Source: Linnemannia schmuckeri (lineage: Eukaryota > Mortierellomycota > Mortierellomycetes > Mortierellales > Mortierellaceae). Taken from it: 64,000 nucleotides of DNA. The position numbers and the translations under genes are program-made. The notes beneath the pieces are model-generated. The model saw only the letters and a list, made by a program, of their open reading frames with translations. It had not been told where the DNA came from and ran no database searches. Every line of letters starts with the position of its first letter. The stretch's first letter is position 1. The DNA is taken from assembly GCA_029449235.1 (NCBI GenBank), contig JANATG010000006.1, positions 2,666,001 through 2,730,000 of the forward strand, written 5' to 3'. Shown here one piece after another: positions 32,054-45,203 of this stretch.

Positions 32054-32309
32054 GGTCGACAGCGAAGTTTGAATGAATGAATAGTCGTTCGTTGAGAGGA
32101 AGGAACGTCAAGACGGGCGGAGATCAGGTCTTTTTATTTGCCCAACGAGCGACCAAGTGACGTGGTTTTCATTGGTCTAAAATTGAACAAGTCTTCTAAA
32201 ACGAACAAAAGGGGGCGTTGTTATGTGTGTTCAAATCTATGACTCTTTTCTGCTTTCACATCATTCACACTCACCGCGGCACACTAGAAACAGTACACAC
32301 AACGAGAAC
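32054..32309. promoter_or_regulatory. Divergent promoter region between EF-P and PUF60
   Basis: 256 bp separate the two start codons. It contains sequence for both 5' leaders; no specific element is claimed. Confidence 0.5.
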
Positions 32310-35124
32310 ATGGAAGACAACGAACAGACTCACAATGCTCTCAAGAGACATGTCGACGACACTGACAACGACAACAATGACAACATAGACAACACACACG
32401 ACTCACCCTCACCCAGCAACAGCAACAACGAGAGCTCATCCAAAAAGGCACGCGTAGATCACACCGACGACGATACTGTTGACGGAGAGGGCGACAACAA
32501 CAACACCGACAAGGAAAGCATAACAGAAGGCACTACAAGGAACGGTATGTCCTCATCCTTACATAAAACAATGACTACAACTTGGTTGTGGATGAGATTG
32601 CAAGCAATCAGCAAACAAGCGCAAGGAATGCATACCAGCCTTTCTCACCCCATCAACTCTTCTTTTACTCGACAATAGAATCAGCAGAGCCTGTGCCAGA
32701 AGTAAGAGACCCTCAGACAGGACTGACAGAATCGCAAGCCAAGGCCCTAGAGCGGGCAAAACAGTACGCGCGGGAAGTCCAGGAGGAGGTAGAATACCTG
32801 GTCAAGCTCTACAAGTCACCGCCTTGCCTCTCTTCACACCGCCTGTGTACCACACGACATCTAACCAAATCTCCTTGCGTTTGTAGCTTGTTAAGGCAGG
32901 GGCACTCACATCAGTGACTGAACCAGAGCCATCTCTCGCCATCGCCAACATCTCGGAGCAGCGCAAGTCACTCTGCAGGATCTATGTCGGATCGATCTCC
33001 TTCGAAGCAACAGAGGATGACGTCCGCCAAAAACTCAGTCGATTCGGAGCTATCAAGGAACTGGCGCTCAAGGTCGATGCAGCAACAGGAAAACATCGTG
33101 GATTTTGCTTTGTCGAGTACGAAATACCCGAGGCCGCCATTCTGGCCGTCCAGGCGACTGACACGATCGACATTGGAGGACGTCACCTCAAGATTGGTCG
33201 GCCAAAGAACTACGACTCTGCAGGACTGGATGAGTTGCCCCCAGCACCTGAGGATCGTATCTATGTAGCGAACATTGGCTCGCTTGTATCAGAGTCGGAT
33301 CTCGCCGGCATCTTTTCTGCCTTCGGGGCAGTCGATAAATGTGTTCTCATAGTAAGACCCATGTTTGGCTGAAATATCGCAGACAGTTAATATTTATCGG
33401 CATTTGATCGCCAAACTAATTTGCTTTTTTTTTTTTGTGTTATTAGCCCGATCTCATTACACGGAAGCATCGCGGATACGGGTAAGCGTTGGATATCATT
33501 CGGGCTAACGATTGTGACTATACTGTGTCCCCTCCCATACTGCGGTCCAACATCTGGCAAATTATTTGATACACATCGATTTGTTGAGTGTTGGTTGTTT
33601 TGTCGACCACGCCAAAAGAGGAATGCTTGTTTGACATTCTGGCATGATGCTCACTCGCTATATCGCCTTACCATCTCCGCCCACTCTTTGTTTTCCTTCT
33701 TCGTTCTTCTTTTTTCTACCTCTCTCTCTCCTATCAACTTATCCTCCCGCCTCATATTCGCGACTCAATCGACAACCGCACGGACCCCTGGCCGCATTTT
33801 TGGGCATCGTGGTTTTGGGACAATTTCCTTGGACAACAGGACAAAAGGACGTTTGGGCGCTGCCAACTTCAAGAGGATATGGATGCGCGATACAGGACGT
33901 GGGAACCTGTTCGCTGGCATATTCATTTTGGACCACAGTCGCTTACCAGGCATCATCTTCGAGATCACAAGCAGGGGGTCCACTGCCATGCCGTCGTTGT
34001 TTGACTGAACTCTTCGACTTTCACTTCACACCCTATTACTCTCTTTTCGTTTGCCATGAAAATGCTAACCTTCACATGCCATGACCGCGGGTTGGCCGGA
34101 TTCACAAAGAACACCGGGTGATCACTTGCTAATCATCATCTTTGCTCACGCCAACTAGATATGTTCAATTCGAGTCTGGAACTTCCATTGACACGATTGT
34201 CGACTCTATGAAGGGCTTTATGCTGCTGGATGTCCCTATGGGCGTGTGCAAAGCCATCATTGGTGGTCCTTTGCCCGAGGGTATGAAGTCTCTTGAGGGT
34301 CTTCCACCTGTTGCTCCATCAACTGCCTCTCCATCCCAGACTCGCCCTGCTCCTCAAGCCGCCATGTCCAACTCCGTGAGCCCCGCCAGTAAGCACTTGC
34401 TTCTTTTTTGGTTTTGATTGTGCGACATTTCATGCAATTGGGAGATTTGTGAATAATATTTGAGGCTGAACATGCACTACTCTATTTCTCTATATCCTAC
34501 CCTAGTGATTGCGAGGGCAACGGCAACGGCGGCATCGACAGCACAGCGTCTTGTGGCGATTGGTCAGTCATCGGGGGCCAACATGGGCAACGACAGGGAG
34601 TCTGTGGCGTCAGAAGAGAACATGAGCATCAGTGGTAATCAGCGGTACTTGGTGATGCAGAGTCTGGCAAGGAGTGGTGGTATTGTACCACCCGCTTCAA
34701 CTGCTGCACAGCAGCCCAAGGAGATGGACCATTCGACCGTGGTCCGGTTACAGTACAACGCGACTCCTGAGGACATTGACGATCAGCTGGAGGAAGAGTT
34801 CAAGGAAGAGTGCTCCAAGTATGGACCTGTTATCCTGGTCAAACTTTTGCCGCTTGCCGATGGTTTCCTTCGCATCTTCATCCAGTTTGCATCCCCCATT
34901 GGTACGTATCCCTTTTGCTTCCTTGAGGATAACTTGCTACTAGATGTTATTCGACTGATGTTTAGACTTGGAATCAAACTAACCATGTGTCGTTTTTTTC
35001 TCCTTGTGGTCGAAAAGATGCGAGATCGGCAGCGGCACAGTTGAACGGCAGACAGTTTGATGGCAAAACAATTCAGGCGACTCTTTTTGACCAGCAGGAG
35101 TACATTGCCGGAAGACTTGTCTAA
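32310..35124 (+). CDS. PUF60: PUF60-like poly(U)-binding splicing factor
   Basis: Seven exons (32310-32544, 32679-32788, 32887-33351, 33447-33481, 34159-34388, 34506-34901, 35018-35124) give 525 residues. PUF60 binds U-rich sequence at 3' splice sites and works beside U2AF in branch-site recognition. The N terminus is Asn/Asp-rich with a basic KKARVDH patch. RRM1 is at about 144-220 (CRIYVGSI, GFCFVEYE) and RRM2 at about 237-320 (DRIYVANIG, HRGYGYVQFE across the exon 4/5 junction). A C-terminal UHM follows (MSISGNQRYLVMQSL, then STVVRLQYNAT and DDQLEEEFKEEC). The end of exon 2 is less certain (GTAGAA at 32789 or GTCAAG at 32801). Intron 4 is 677 bp, unusually long here. An in-frame ATG at 32223 is possible but 32310 is preferred. 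Confidence 0.92.
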
Positions 35125-35183
35125 GGTCAACAGAGCAACCACACTTGGTCTTACATTTCCTTTTGTCTTCCTCCTTTTGAAAA

Positions 35184-35189
35184 AATAAA
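35184..35189 (+). terminator. Polyadenylation signal of PUF60
   Basis: AATAAA lies 60 bp after the stop codon of PUF60. Confidence 0.5.
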
Positions 35190-35427
35190 GAACTTCGCTT
35201 TATCCTTTCACCCGATTCTGCGCACTCTATGTCCATCCCACTGTCCATTTTGTTTGCATGCGATACACAACAGATTTCAAGAATTTTTTCGTTTTTTTAC
35301 TTGCTCCGAAGGCCATGGTTGAAGGAGAGATGCAAATGGACCAAAAATGGCACAACTGAACCGAGACTCCCCGAAATACTTGAGACGTCACCATGAATAA
35401 ACTATTGCCACTGGTTCGCGGAACCAG

Positions 35428-36775
35428 TTAGGGTGAAAACGCGTGCACTGCTCCAACACCAATGCTATCAGAAAAAAAGGTAATACAATGATTAGACTCC
35501 TCTTTGGGCAACGGGATAAACAATGAAACGCGAACTAATGGAGAAAGTACAAAGGTACGATCGAACGCTTGTAGGATGTGGCCTTGGTACTCGAGGAAAC
35601 ACCAGTCTTGGTTGACATGGTTGTGCACGAGAGGGTTCTTGCCTCGAAGGAAGTCACTGATATATGGACTTACGATCAAGTCATACCTATACAGAAAAGT
35701 ATGTCGATGAAATGAAAGTTTTCATTAGTGCGCCGTTGTGTTCAAAGTTGAAGCGAGCAGACAGAAAAAATATGACCAAAAGTGGGACAAACTTGTTGAC
35801 AATCATGGGGTACTCAACGCTGGGCATGGTATCGCCTACTTGGTTTATCTCCTTGAGGATGGGGCTATTGGCGAGGAACAGGAAGCATGAGAGGCAACCA
35901 CGTCGAACACCTAACGGTTGTAGTTTGTAGGAAGTAGAAGGTCGCGCTGGTAAGAAAATACACCGACTTAAAAGAATTAGCCTCTAGAAAGAAAGTCTGC
36001 ATGCCTTCTTGAGGGGATCATAGAGACTAAGAGGTTCTAGGAGAGGAATTAATTTTTGCAGAGTGGTGCTTTACTGAATGGCGCCCAGAGCCGCAAACTT
36101 GTCTATTCAGGTCAAGTGAACAAAAATGGGTCAATACTCAGCGCAAAAATGTCCCGGCAAAACAACAATATCCCGCCACGCCACCTCAAAGATCCAGAGG
36201 AGACTTACGGACTTTGGCAGCATTACCAAGGTTCTTCATGTAAATTCGCAGCATCAAAGGCTCCTGCGAATGGCCCAGCATCTCAACCATTGTCGCGTTC
36301 ATCGCAGTCAACACTCTGTCGATATACCCTTTGAGCTGCTGGGCACTGTTCTCCATCTTGTCTGTCGAGACTATAAAAGATGGGAATGTTGTGCAGTTGA
36401 CCATAAGTGACTGCAAAGACATAGTATCCTTCGGCGACGAAGTGAGGAGCTATGTAGAGCCAGTTGTCGACTCCATTGGCGTTTAGGCTTGAACAAGTAC
36501 CAAGGGGTACGAGTGGAATTTTGAAGGGACACAGTTCCAGTCGTTGTAACTGGCATTTCCGCGCTTAGTCAGCGAGGTAAGGAAGGTGGCGGCTGAGTCG
36601 CGCTTGACGAGTGAGGAGGTTGGGTCGAGGGTAAAGCCCATGGATGCAGCCAGGCGATATGGTCACTAGCAGCGGTTGAAGGTGTGCCGGCGGGTAAAGG
36701 AGTTGCTTGATAGCCAGAGCGGCGAACGCAACAATGGCCGATGTCAACGCATTGGTGATACGCGCTATGGATAGT
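35428..36775 (-). pseudogene. Secreted triacylglycerol lipase, decayed
   Basis: Minus-strand pieces in order spell a bacterial-class-2-like extracellular lipase: a hydrophobic N terminus (LTSAIVAFAALA), YNDWNCVPSKFHSYPLVLV, VDNWLYIAPHFVAEGYYVFA, TYGQLHNIP, MENSAQQLKGYIDRVL, LGHSQEPLM, then (after an intron with GTAAGT donor near 36206) FAALGAI, LIPLLEPLSLYDPLK, CLSCFLFLANSPIL, MPSVEYPMI and PYISDFLRGKNPLVHNHV. Frameshifts lie after PLVLV (about 36490) and before MENSA (about 36370), with stops in the second exon. The nucleophile elbow, normally GHSQG, reads GHSQE. It is clearly a pseudogene of an enzyme that would hydrolyse extracellular lipids. Confidence 0.8.
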
Positions 36776-38960
36776 TAGCTTGGGGCGGGTTGTTTTGGAA
36801 GGAGAGAGATGAATGGGGATGGGAAGGTAGTATGACTGGAAGGAGAGGAAGTGATGGACGAACGAAGAAAAAGAAGAGTTGTGATCCTTGAAGGAGTTTT
36901 ATACACATATTGGCCTGTTCGCTGCGGCAAACGCGGTTGCTTCTTCTCAACAAATAAGTAATGAATTATTGGCAATCCGTAGACAGTAGTGCTGGTACAT
37001 GGCAAAACAAAGCAATAAATGATGCGATCCGCTCATAGAACCATTCCATCCACTTTTCTAGATGGGTTAAGCGAAGACAACAATGAACGTCGTATTCGGG
37101 ATGACAAACGATCTATCGTCTTGTTGAAGTGTGCTGGTGCAGAAAATAGATATGTGTGTCTGTGTGAGCGGGGGGTGCAATTGGTACCTGCATGTGGAGA
37201 ACAAAGCGGACACGCAGGTGTTGGAGAAAGATAACAAACGGTCCATATACTTCTACTTGCTCCGAATGTCAACCTATCAAATAGCTGGTAGGTGTTTTCG
37301 GTTTACAACGTCTAAACTCGTTTTATTGTCTGCTTTACCGCTCATCAACAAGAAAACTGCTTTTCGTTAACTGTCAGTTCTACTGTTGTCTGTCAACCCA
37401 GCCCCATTCCTCTCTCCTCTCCCTTTTCCCGTTCTCTTCAACCCCTCATAACAGAAACGTACAAATAGCGCTTCCCCGCTTCTGTGCGGAATGCGAGCAA
37501 GGGTCAATGCGCGCTTAATATTTTATTTAATTTTTTGCTTAGTCCAACTTTGCTGTTTGCCGAAAACAATGGGAAGGGAGAGACGGGAGAGTAGCCACTG
37601 TTATATTTTTATCCCATAGTCTCGAAGGTACAAGTAGACTGACGACGTGCGTCAGTTGCAAGACAATTACCCCTCTCGGCGCTGCTACTTCTCCTCGGTG
37701 TCGTTCCAACGAAGGAAAGCCCTAGCGAACGCTGGTCTCTGTGGTTTCTAGCTAGTTCCCTCGCTATGTTCCTAGCAGCAACCAAGGGGTGCGACACACC
37801 TACTAGGATTAAGGTCTCGATCGTGCCTGACGAATGCCGAGAACACGTACTCAAGTTCTAGGCTGCGCAATGTCTGTCTGCCATTCTTACACTGAAATGT
37901 ACGATCTATAATTTGGAGAGTGTTATTGAGATTAATTCTCCATTCAGTAACAGTTTAAACCTTGTCAAGGAAAAAGGATTGTTCTAGGAATATGCTGCGC
38001 AGACACTTTCCATGTCCTTACAGTCCTCTATCGGTCTTATGGTAAACAATGTTAAGCAAAGGGAAGGATGGGCGTCTAGCCGTGATGTAGGAATGGGGTG
38101 CAAACAGGCCTGTAACACCTCAACGATCCTTGCTCCTTGTTTTGATATTTTGTTCGAGCAAAGACAGAATGATAGCAATTGGCCATAACTGTTGACGCTG
38201 GAATAAGATAGCATATGAAATCAAAGGCAAGTTAGCAAAGGGGTTGAGGCAGCAGACAAATAGAAAGCTATGTTCACGTTTTTGTTAAGGACCGAGATTA
38301 ATACGTGTTTCTAAGAGGGATATCCCATGGTGCCGATCATCATTTGATTTAACCACAAGACAAAAAAAAAAAAATACGGCAGACACATACACTTCATTTC
38401 TGACAGACGCCACCACATACACGAACACATACACGAATACAAACACGGATACATAGATAAACACGCATCCAGAAAGAACAGAATGTAAGAGATGGAAGTG
38501 GGGAGAGGAGGAAAAGAAAAAGAGAGCATGCGTCGTGAGTGCCTGTTATGTTGCTGTTGCTGTTGTATGTTGTAAAGACAAGTACAGATCAGAGCGGATG
38601 ACTCAGAAACAGAAAAAGACAAACAGGAAAAAAAGAAAGTATAACATTCCTATTATTAACATTATTGTTCCTTGTCTTTCTATTTCTCCATCCAATCTCC
38701 CTCTTCGCGTACTTGGCCGTGTTCCGACGAACCTTTTTTTTTCTCTCCACTTTGTTACTAATGATGGTTATCACTCGATCTCACTTTTTTCTCGCTCTCG
38801 TTTTCTTTTCACTCTTTTCTACTCTGATCGCTAGCTCTCTTGCATCTCTTTCTTTCCCTTCTCCTTTTCCCATCACCTTCAGACACACTCTCAAACACAA
38901 TTACTTTTCTCCCTCACTCGCAACTCGTCCTACCCCTCTCCTGGTTCACTCTCACTCAAC
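36776..38960. other. No recognisable gene
   Basis: About 2.2 kb without a convincing coding sequence. From about 38650 to 38960 the plus strand is strongly pyrimidine-rich (the leader of the next gene). The rest shows scattered short frames only. Confidence 0.45.
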
Positions 38961-39970
38961 ATGACCGTTTCTGTTACAACCACCGCCGCCATCTCAACCT
39001 CAAAGCGTCTTCTGGACTTTTGGTTCAAGGGTAATACATGCACTCTCTCTTAAGCAAAAGAAAGTAATGCAGATCATATTCTACCTTACTTCAAATAAAC
39101 ACTCAATCGATCATTCTTTTTTTCTTCTTCTATGGTACAGGCTATGTCCCCGATCAGCCGTTGAAGCGCGAGAACTTTATGTTCTGGTACAGAAGCACAC
39201 CTGAACTCGACGACCAACTGAGGTATATTACACATATCTACTCTTTTGTACTCTCTTGCAGCTTTCTCACTCGCACCTCCCCCTGCATAATCTCGCATGT
39301 AGGCGGTACGATCCTGCCGCCTTTACATTCCTCCTAACAACACTGACCCCTTTCCAAAAAATAAAATAGGGTCGAGTTCAAGGATGACGCAGAGAGAGCA
39401 CTGGTGGACAAAGCGTTCCGTGATAGCATGACCTCCACAGGGGAAGGGACCCTTGCTTTGGCACTCTTGCTTGACCAGATCCCTCGCAATATCTTTCGTG
39501 GTTCCCCTCGTCCCTTTACGGAATTTGATCCCTTGGCGAGACAGGTCGTTAAGGAGGCTTTAGCCAAGAAGTCTTGCCATACCGTTCATCCCTTCTTCCG
39601 GCACTTTCTATACATGGTAAGAAAAGCCTTTGACCTTGTTTGTTTTCACTCTTTGTTCTTTTTTCTATGGATGTTAGGTCTTAACCATCCTCCTCTCTCC
39701 ACTCCCTATCTCCACTCATCCTTATAAAAGCCACTGATGCACTCGGAGAGTGTAGAAGACCAGGCGGCTTGTGTACGGGAGTTCACCCACGAATACAACA
39801 AGGTCGAGCCAGCATTCAAGGACTTGTTCATGGACTGCCTCAACTATGCCAAGGCCCACGAGGCCGTTATCCAAAAGTTTGGCCGGTTTCCACATCGTAA
39901 TGAGATCCTTGGACGCACTCCTACCGAGGCTGAGAAGGTCCACATGGAGTCTGGTGGAGACCGCTGGTAG
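38961..39970 (+). CDS. DUF924 family protein
   Basis: Four exons (38961-39030, 39141-39222, 39370-39616, 39731-39970) give 212 residues of the DUF924 family, an all-helical TPR-like fold of unknown function found in bacteria and fungi. Diagnostic stretches: LLDFWF near the N terminus, FWYRSTPELDDQL, the central signature LALALLLDQIPRNIFRG, HPFFRHFLYMPLMHSE, and the C-terminal FGRFPHRNEILGRTPTEAE. All intron phases agree. The pyrimidine-rich leader ends in the context caacATGACC. Length is normal for the family. Function cannot be inferred from context. Confidence 0.92.
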
Positions 39971-40108
39971 ATTCTTTCTTGTTCGCTTTTTGAGCATTTG
40001 AAATAAATTTTGATCTAATTGATTAGAAAACAGTGCATCTCTTGTCACAATATAAACGATATTTTTTTTCCAAAGGATTAAAAAAAAAATCTATTATGTT
40101 ACAGACCG

Positions 40109-43100
40109 CTACATATGGCGGGGGGTCTTTGCGCGTTGCTGATTGTCAATGTACTTATTCCACTTCATCACACCCTCATCCAACCACTCGCCGTTGTAGA
40201 TGCAGAGCACCTTCATCCGCTCGTGGTACTCTAGGTTCGGCAACAGCTTGGGTGTGATCAAGAAGTACTGTGCCGTGTTGGGTTTGCATGCCTTTTCCAC
40301 CAACTGCGAGTGCACCAAACGTTCATTGCGCTATTTAGTTGGTATCATACAATAACAAATCTGTCAGTAAACGATTTTATCTGTCAGCACAGTGGAACCA
40401 TCATGCAAATGGAAAAAAGAAGAGAAACCAAAAGGGCACTTACAGGATCCATGCCCTGGTTGATCTCATCAACCACACGGAACGACACCTTGGACAGCGA
40501 CTGCATCGCCATCAAGTACATGATCGTCGACACCGAACGCTCCTATGAACACAGAGATTAGGACATGGTGAGAGACACGTATTAAAAATTGGTCTCTCCT
40601 GAAAACGAGTCCATGTGAGCCAAAAGTAATAGACACTTACTCCTCCAGATTGACGCTGTCCAGTAAGCTTTTGGAGCTTCTCCGAATCTCTATAATACAT
40701 AAAGACAAATCAATTCTTTCAGGGTGAGGCTCGCTCCTTGCACAAAAATGACACAAAAAGCACAGAAATGGAAAAATGCAAAAAAAGAGGGTACCTGAAT
40801 TTGACAAGGATGTCAATGCTCCACTTGTCATAATCCTCATGCTCGCCCAGCTTGATCTCACCAGCACATCCAATCTTTGCGAACGACGTCGAAAAGCTCT
40901 CACTAATGTCGTTGACCAACTGCGAGATCTTGGTGTACCAGGGCCCACGGATGGTCGCAATGTCTCCCTCAATCTTCTTCAGTCGCTTCTCCTTGGATTC
41001 CACTGTCGCCTTGGCCGCCTTGATTTCTTCCAATCGCCGCTCGTACTTTTCAATCACTGATGGGTGGGTCTGATAATGAAGTGCCACCTTGGCCTGCTCG
41101 CCAGCAAGCATGTCCTCCAATGCCGCCAACGAAATTCCAGTTCCGATCTACATGAAAGAAATGGAAAAAAGGAGTCGATTTAAGTGATTATATAGCATTA
41201 AATGTCAAGGTGAGTGACTACATTTTCATATCTGCGAAACTTACCGCTTTGAATTCTTCAAGATCCTCAGGCTGCAAAGTTGCGTATTCAGTCTTGGCCG
41301 AGTCCAGTAACACCCTTGCCTCATCTTTGACCTTCTCGTACGCGTCGTTCGCTAAACCAAAGAAGAACAAACAATGTTAGTTTCACCATCTCATAGCTGC
41401 CAATAATCAACGCGCCAATACCCAAAAAAGGCATAAAAAAGATGACGGTTCTTACCCTCGGTGTAATCGGCCTCGGCGCGCTCGAGCTCCTCTTGCGCTG
41501 TTGCCCACTCATCGTTCATGGCCTTCGCGACCGCGTGTGCCTGGAGTCGGGCCAAAGTTGAAAGGGTAACTCTTGTGACAAGACGCTGGTTCTCCTTCAT
41601 CAGCTCCACATACTCAACCGTCAGCTTGCAGCGTTTCGTCGCTAGCTTTTTTAGCTGCTCTTGAATTCGCTCCTCTTGGTCCTCTGTACTCGGCTCATCC
41701 AGTTTCCGCTGCAGCTCCTCCTTCGCCTTGTTAAGTTCAATCCTGTTTTTGTGGATCTTCCTGAGAGTGTTGTTCAGGTCTTCCTTCTTTCGCTTCAGCG
41801 CAGATTCTTTGTCTGCGAACTCTGCATAGACTTTCCGAACTCGGCTCTCCTCTGCATGCAATTCCTTGATGTTGCCCTCGCGCTCGTTCAAGAGACCTCG
41901 CAGCTCATCCACGCGCCTGCCAAGCTGCTCCCTCTGGGCCGGGTCGACAGATGTCGTCAAAATCTGAGCTTGGCGGATCTGAGAGGATGTCTCAAGCGCC
42001 TCCTTCGTATGCCTAGAGATGTTGATGCTGAACACGTTTGTCAGTGTGGCATACTTCCTGAACTTCCCGCTGTCTCGGATAGCTCTGCTGTCCAAGTCAT
42101 TTCTGTCAGAAAGCGGGATCTGATGAATTTGAGCTTTGGAGCACAGGACCGCCAACACTGTTGGTGGACCGTCCACGGCGTCGAGGATGTATGAATGGAA
42201 TCCCCAGTTACGGAGTTCCTCTTGGGACATTGGAGGTTGGTACTGGTCCATATTGAGAGCCCGCTCGTCTGGCGCCATAACGTTAACTCTTTTTTTCATC
42301 CTGTCCAAGTACTCGGCCGTAAAGATGTCGTAGTCCTCTCTGGTCTGACAAACAAAGGTCTACGAGAGCAAAAAAGAAAAAGACAAAAGTCCCTTGTTTA
42401 ATATACGAGCTGAAAATAGAATAGCGCGATCCATTCTTTGTGTGCTGTAAGGTTCGAAGTATTACCCTGAGGAAATTGCGAATGATGGACTCGACGGCAT
42501 CGGCAAACTTCTTATTCTTGACGTTGATCTCGAGACAAATAGGCTCGAAGACGTGATGCTTGAACAGGTGGCGGTTCTCGCGAAGCCAGATCACTGCCTC
42601 GTAGACGTCGTTGTCTACATTCCTCAAGGCCTGAAGCTTGCGGTTTTTCACGTCCTCGAGTTCGTCCATTCTATCATTTTTTGTTCAAAAATTGCATATT
42701 CATCGGTTAGTTTCAGCAAATATTGTACCAGCCTGTCAAAAAAAAAAAAAAAAAAAAAATGGGTTAGTGAGTGTTACACATACTTTTTCCTCTTTTGAAT
42801 GACCTCGGCATTGAGCTTTCGGCAATCATCCACGATATCGGCCTGTTGCTGCTGCAAAGTCGCGATGGCGTCCTTTGACTCCCGACTCTCTTCTACCAAA
42901 GCACGCTAAGTGGGCAATAGAAGTAATAAAAAAGTAAATCGACAAGGAAAACGGGTCATTTGAGGATCCTGTATATCAAGTAAGTTTGAGAAATTTCCTA
43001 TCTGTAACATTGACAACTTACGATTTCATGGTCCAGTTCACCCTTTTGGGCTTTAATGTCGTCCTCGGATGGAGCGCCATCGACAATTTCTTGGCAAGCA

Positions 43101-45203
43101 ACCAGTTTGCGCCTACTATTGATGATCAGCGTCTCTCTTTGCTGGCCCTTGATCCTCAATCTGTCCTGATCCCTGCGCAGTTCCTCCCCTTGTCCTTCCT
43201 AAAGGTTCAAACATTAAAATATAAGTGTCATGATTGGAAGTTTGAACGACATAGAGCAATTGAGTCACCAGAGCGTGAGGGTCAAGAGAATGAGTGACGT
43301 CCTATAAACAACTTACAGCCGCTTCAATATCATTGCCCTTGGCCTTAAGAGCTCGAACTGCACGCTGATATAACTGATCCAGTTTGTTCTTTTGATCCTG
43401 GAGCTCCTTCTCGTGCTCTTCGGCCTGACTATTAAGTGTAGGGTAGAAGAAAAGCTTTAGTAACCTGCACACATTACATCATCAATGTACAATGCTGATG
43501 AAAAGACGGCTCCAGTATTTACAGCTTCTTCTCCTGCATAGGTCCACTTGCGCCCTCCATTGCCTTGAAACGCAAGAAAAGATGGCGACGCGCTCCCTTC
43601 AACCTGTCGTATTCTTCCTTGGCAAGCCCATATCTGGCGTACAGAATCCAAATATCGATAAAGCGGACCTAAACAATAAGAAGATTGTGTCTGGTGTTAG
43701 CTCTTTCAAAATACCAGTCGTTGCTTATTTTCGATATAGAGAGCATCATTAACATCCCCAAGCAAGCCATACCCTTCGCAAGACTGCAGCGCGCTGTTGA
43801 AACCGAATAACATCCTTTTCAATTTGAGCATTTTGTCTCTCGTTTGCTGCAATGGCCTCGAGGTCTCCTTTGACAGACTAAGAATAAATTTGAGAACAAG
43901 AAACATCAGGATTTGAGTATGCCTTCAGAAAAAAATTAATTAATGCCAGGAATTCCTCGAGCTTACAGCAGCGGCGATCTTGTATTCGTTCCAGAGCTCG
44001 ACCAACTTTTGGTGTGCGTTGAGCATTTCCTCGCCTCCGATAGCGCGCTGAGTCTCCTTCAGCAGCTCCTGCGGCGACATCTGTTGTTGTTAAACAAGAA
44101 ATAAAAGATGAGTATGTCGACGTCGCAAAGGGGCTGGGTGATATTACCGAGAAAAAGGCAGCACTGGCTGGAGCGATAAAATACCTGAGCAAACTCGGAC
44201 ACTCTGTCTTGCGGGAGGAATTGACTAGTTCGAGAAATAAATAATATCGATGATCAGATATGATTCCTCATGCACGCTGGTTATCTCCATGCGACCTGTT
44301 CACAGTTATTTGAGTGCAGGTTACCAGAGATTATCGACCTGAATGTTGAACGACTGGACCTTGGCGGCAACCTCCTTCTGAGTTTTGTTCTCGCCTAACG
44401 ATAACAACCTCAAAAGAAAACCCAGTCAGTATACGATATCAAGACAATTGTCTGCAATACGCAGTTTGTACTGTCATAGCTGTCCCCGGGTACAATTAAA
44501 GAGCTGCTTACCATTAATCTTCCAGATACTATGGTTGTTGTTCTTGTTGATATTTCTCTTGATAGTGACGTTGGATCCATTCTTATTGCAAAGAACAATC
44601 TCGATCCAGCCTTTATCCGAGCCATGCTTGACAAACTCTGAAATATCCTTTGCTCTCCCGAGCAACTAGTGGCAGGATGAAAGAAGAATCGGGTTGTCGT
44701 TAGGCTCTAGTTGTTCACAAGCGAAGGTTAGGATGGCTTGATAGTCCAGAACATAGTCTCGAGCATGTTATAGCATACATTGGTGTTCCAGCCAAGTCCA
44801 AGGGCGAGAGCACAGACAATGGTGCTCTTTCCTGTTCCGTTGGGTCCGATAATCATGTTGAGGTTGGGTCCAGGCGAGAACGTGCAGGACTCGTATGTCA
44901 CAAAGCTCTTCATCGACACTCTCAGAATTGCACCATGCTGATATCTATTTTGAAGAATATGAGGTAAGATTTGTCAGGTTACTGGTTCCTTCGTTACGCC
45001 AGCTATTGTTCCATCCTGATGAGCCTATATACTACGTACTCTGTCTTGTCAGGAATGCCATGGAGTGCGGAATGTATTTTGTTGCGGGGAACAACCTGGC
45101 TGTGACTCTGGCTGTGACTTTGTGAGGCTTCCTGTTCATTGTCGTCGACGTGGTTTCTCCTCCGTTTTGAAGATGATCCCTCAACCTTGGCCCTTGCGTC
45201 CAT
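40109..45203 (-). CDS. SMC5: SMC5, structural maintenance of chromosomes protein 5
   Basis: Eighteen exons on the minus strand give 1102 residues. First exon 45203-45040; then 44944-44779, 44665-44512, 44394-44325, 44224-44185, 44080-43967, 43877-43773, 43668-43523, 43428-43317, 43198-43022, 42905-42784, 42670-42466, 42359-41456, 41351-41245, 41147-40795, 40689-40641, 40542-40444 and 40330-40109. SMC5 pairs with SMC6 and the NSE subunits in DNA repair and replication-fork processing. Visible: Walker A GPNGTGKS (about 86-93), the SMC5-specific FLPQDRVSEFAQ, two long coiled coils, the hinge (about 450-560), the ABC signature LTGQRQSGGERS (about 988-999), Walker B FRVVDEINQGMD, and the C-terminal LCIYNGEW. 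All phases are consistent. One intron carries an A/T homopolymer of about 20 bp at 42738-42759. Confidence 0.96.

Noticed and set aside
33421..34084. Long plus-strand frames inside the PUF60 intron as an independent gene
   Set aside because: They begin or end at the splice junctions of PUF60, have no family motif and are explained by a long intron.
42660..42783. Microexon GCTG in SMC5 between two acceptor/donor-like sites
   Set aside because: Including it breaks the reading frame into the next exon; one intron from 42783 to 42671 keeps it.
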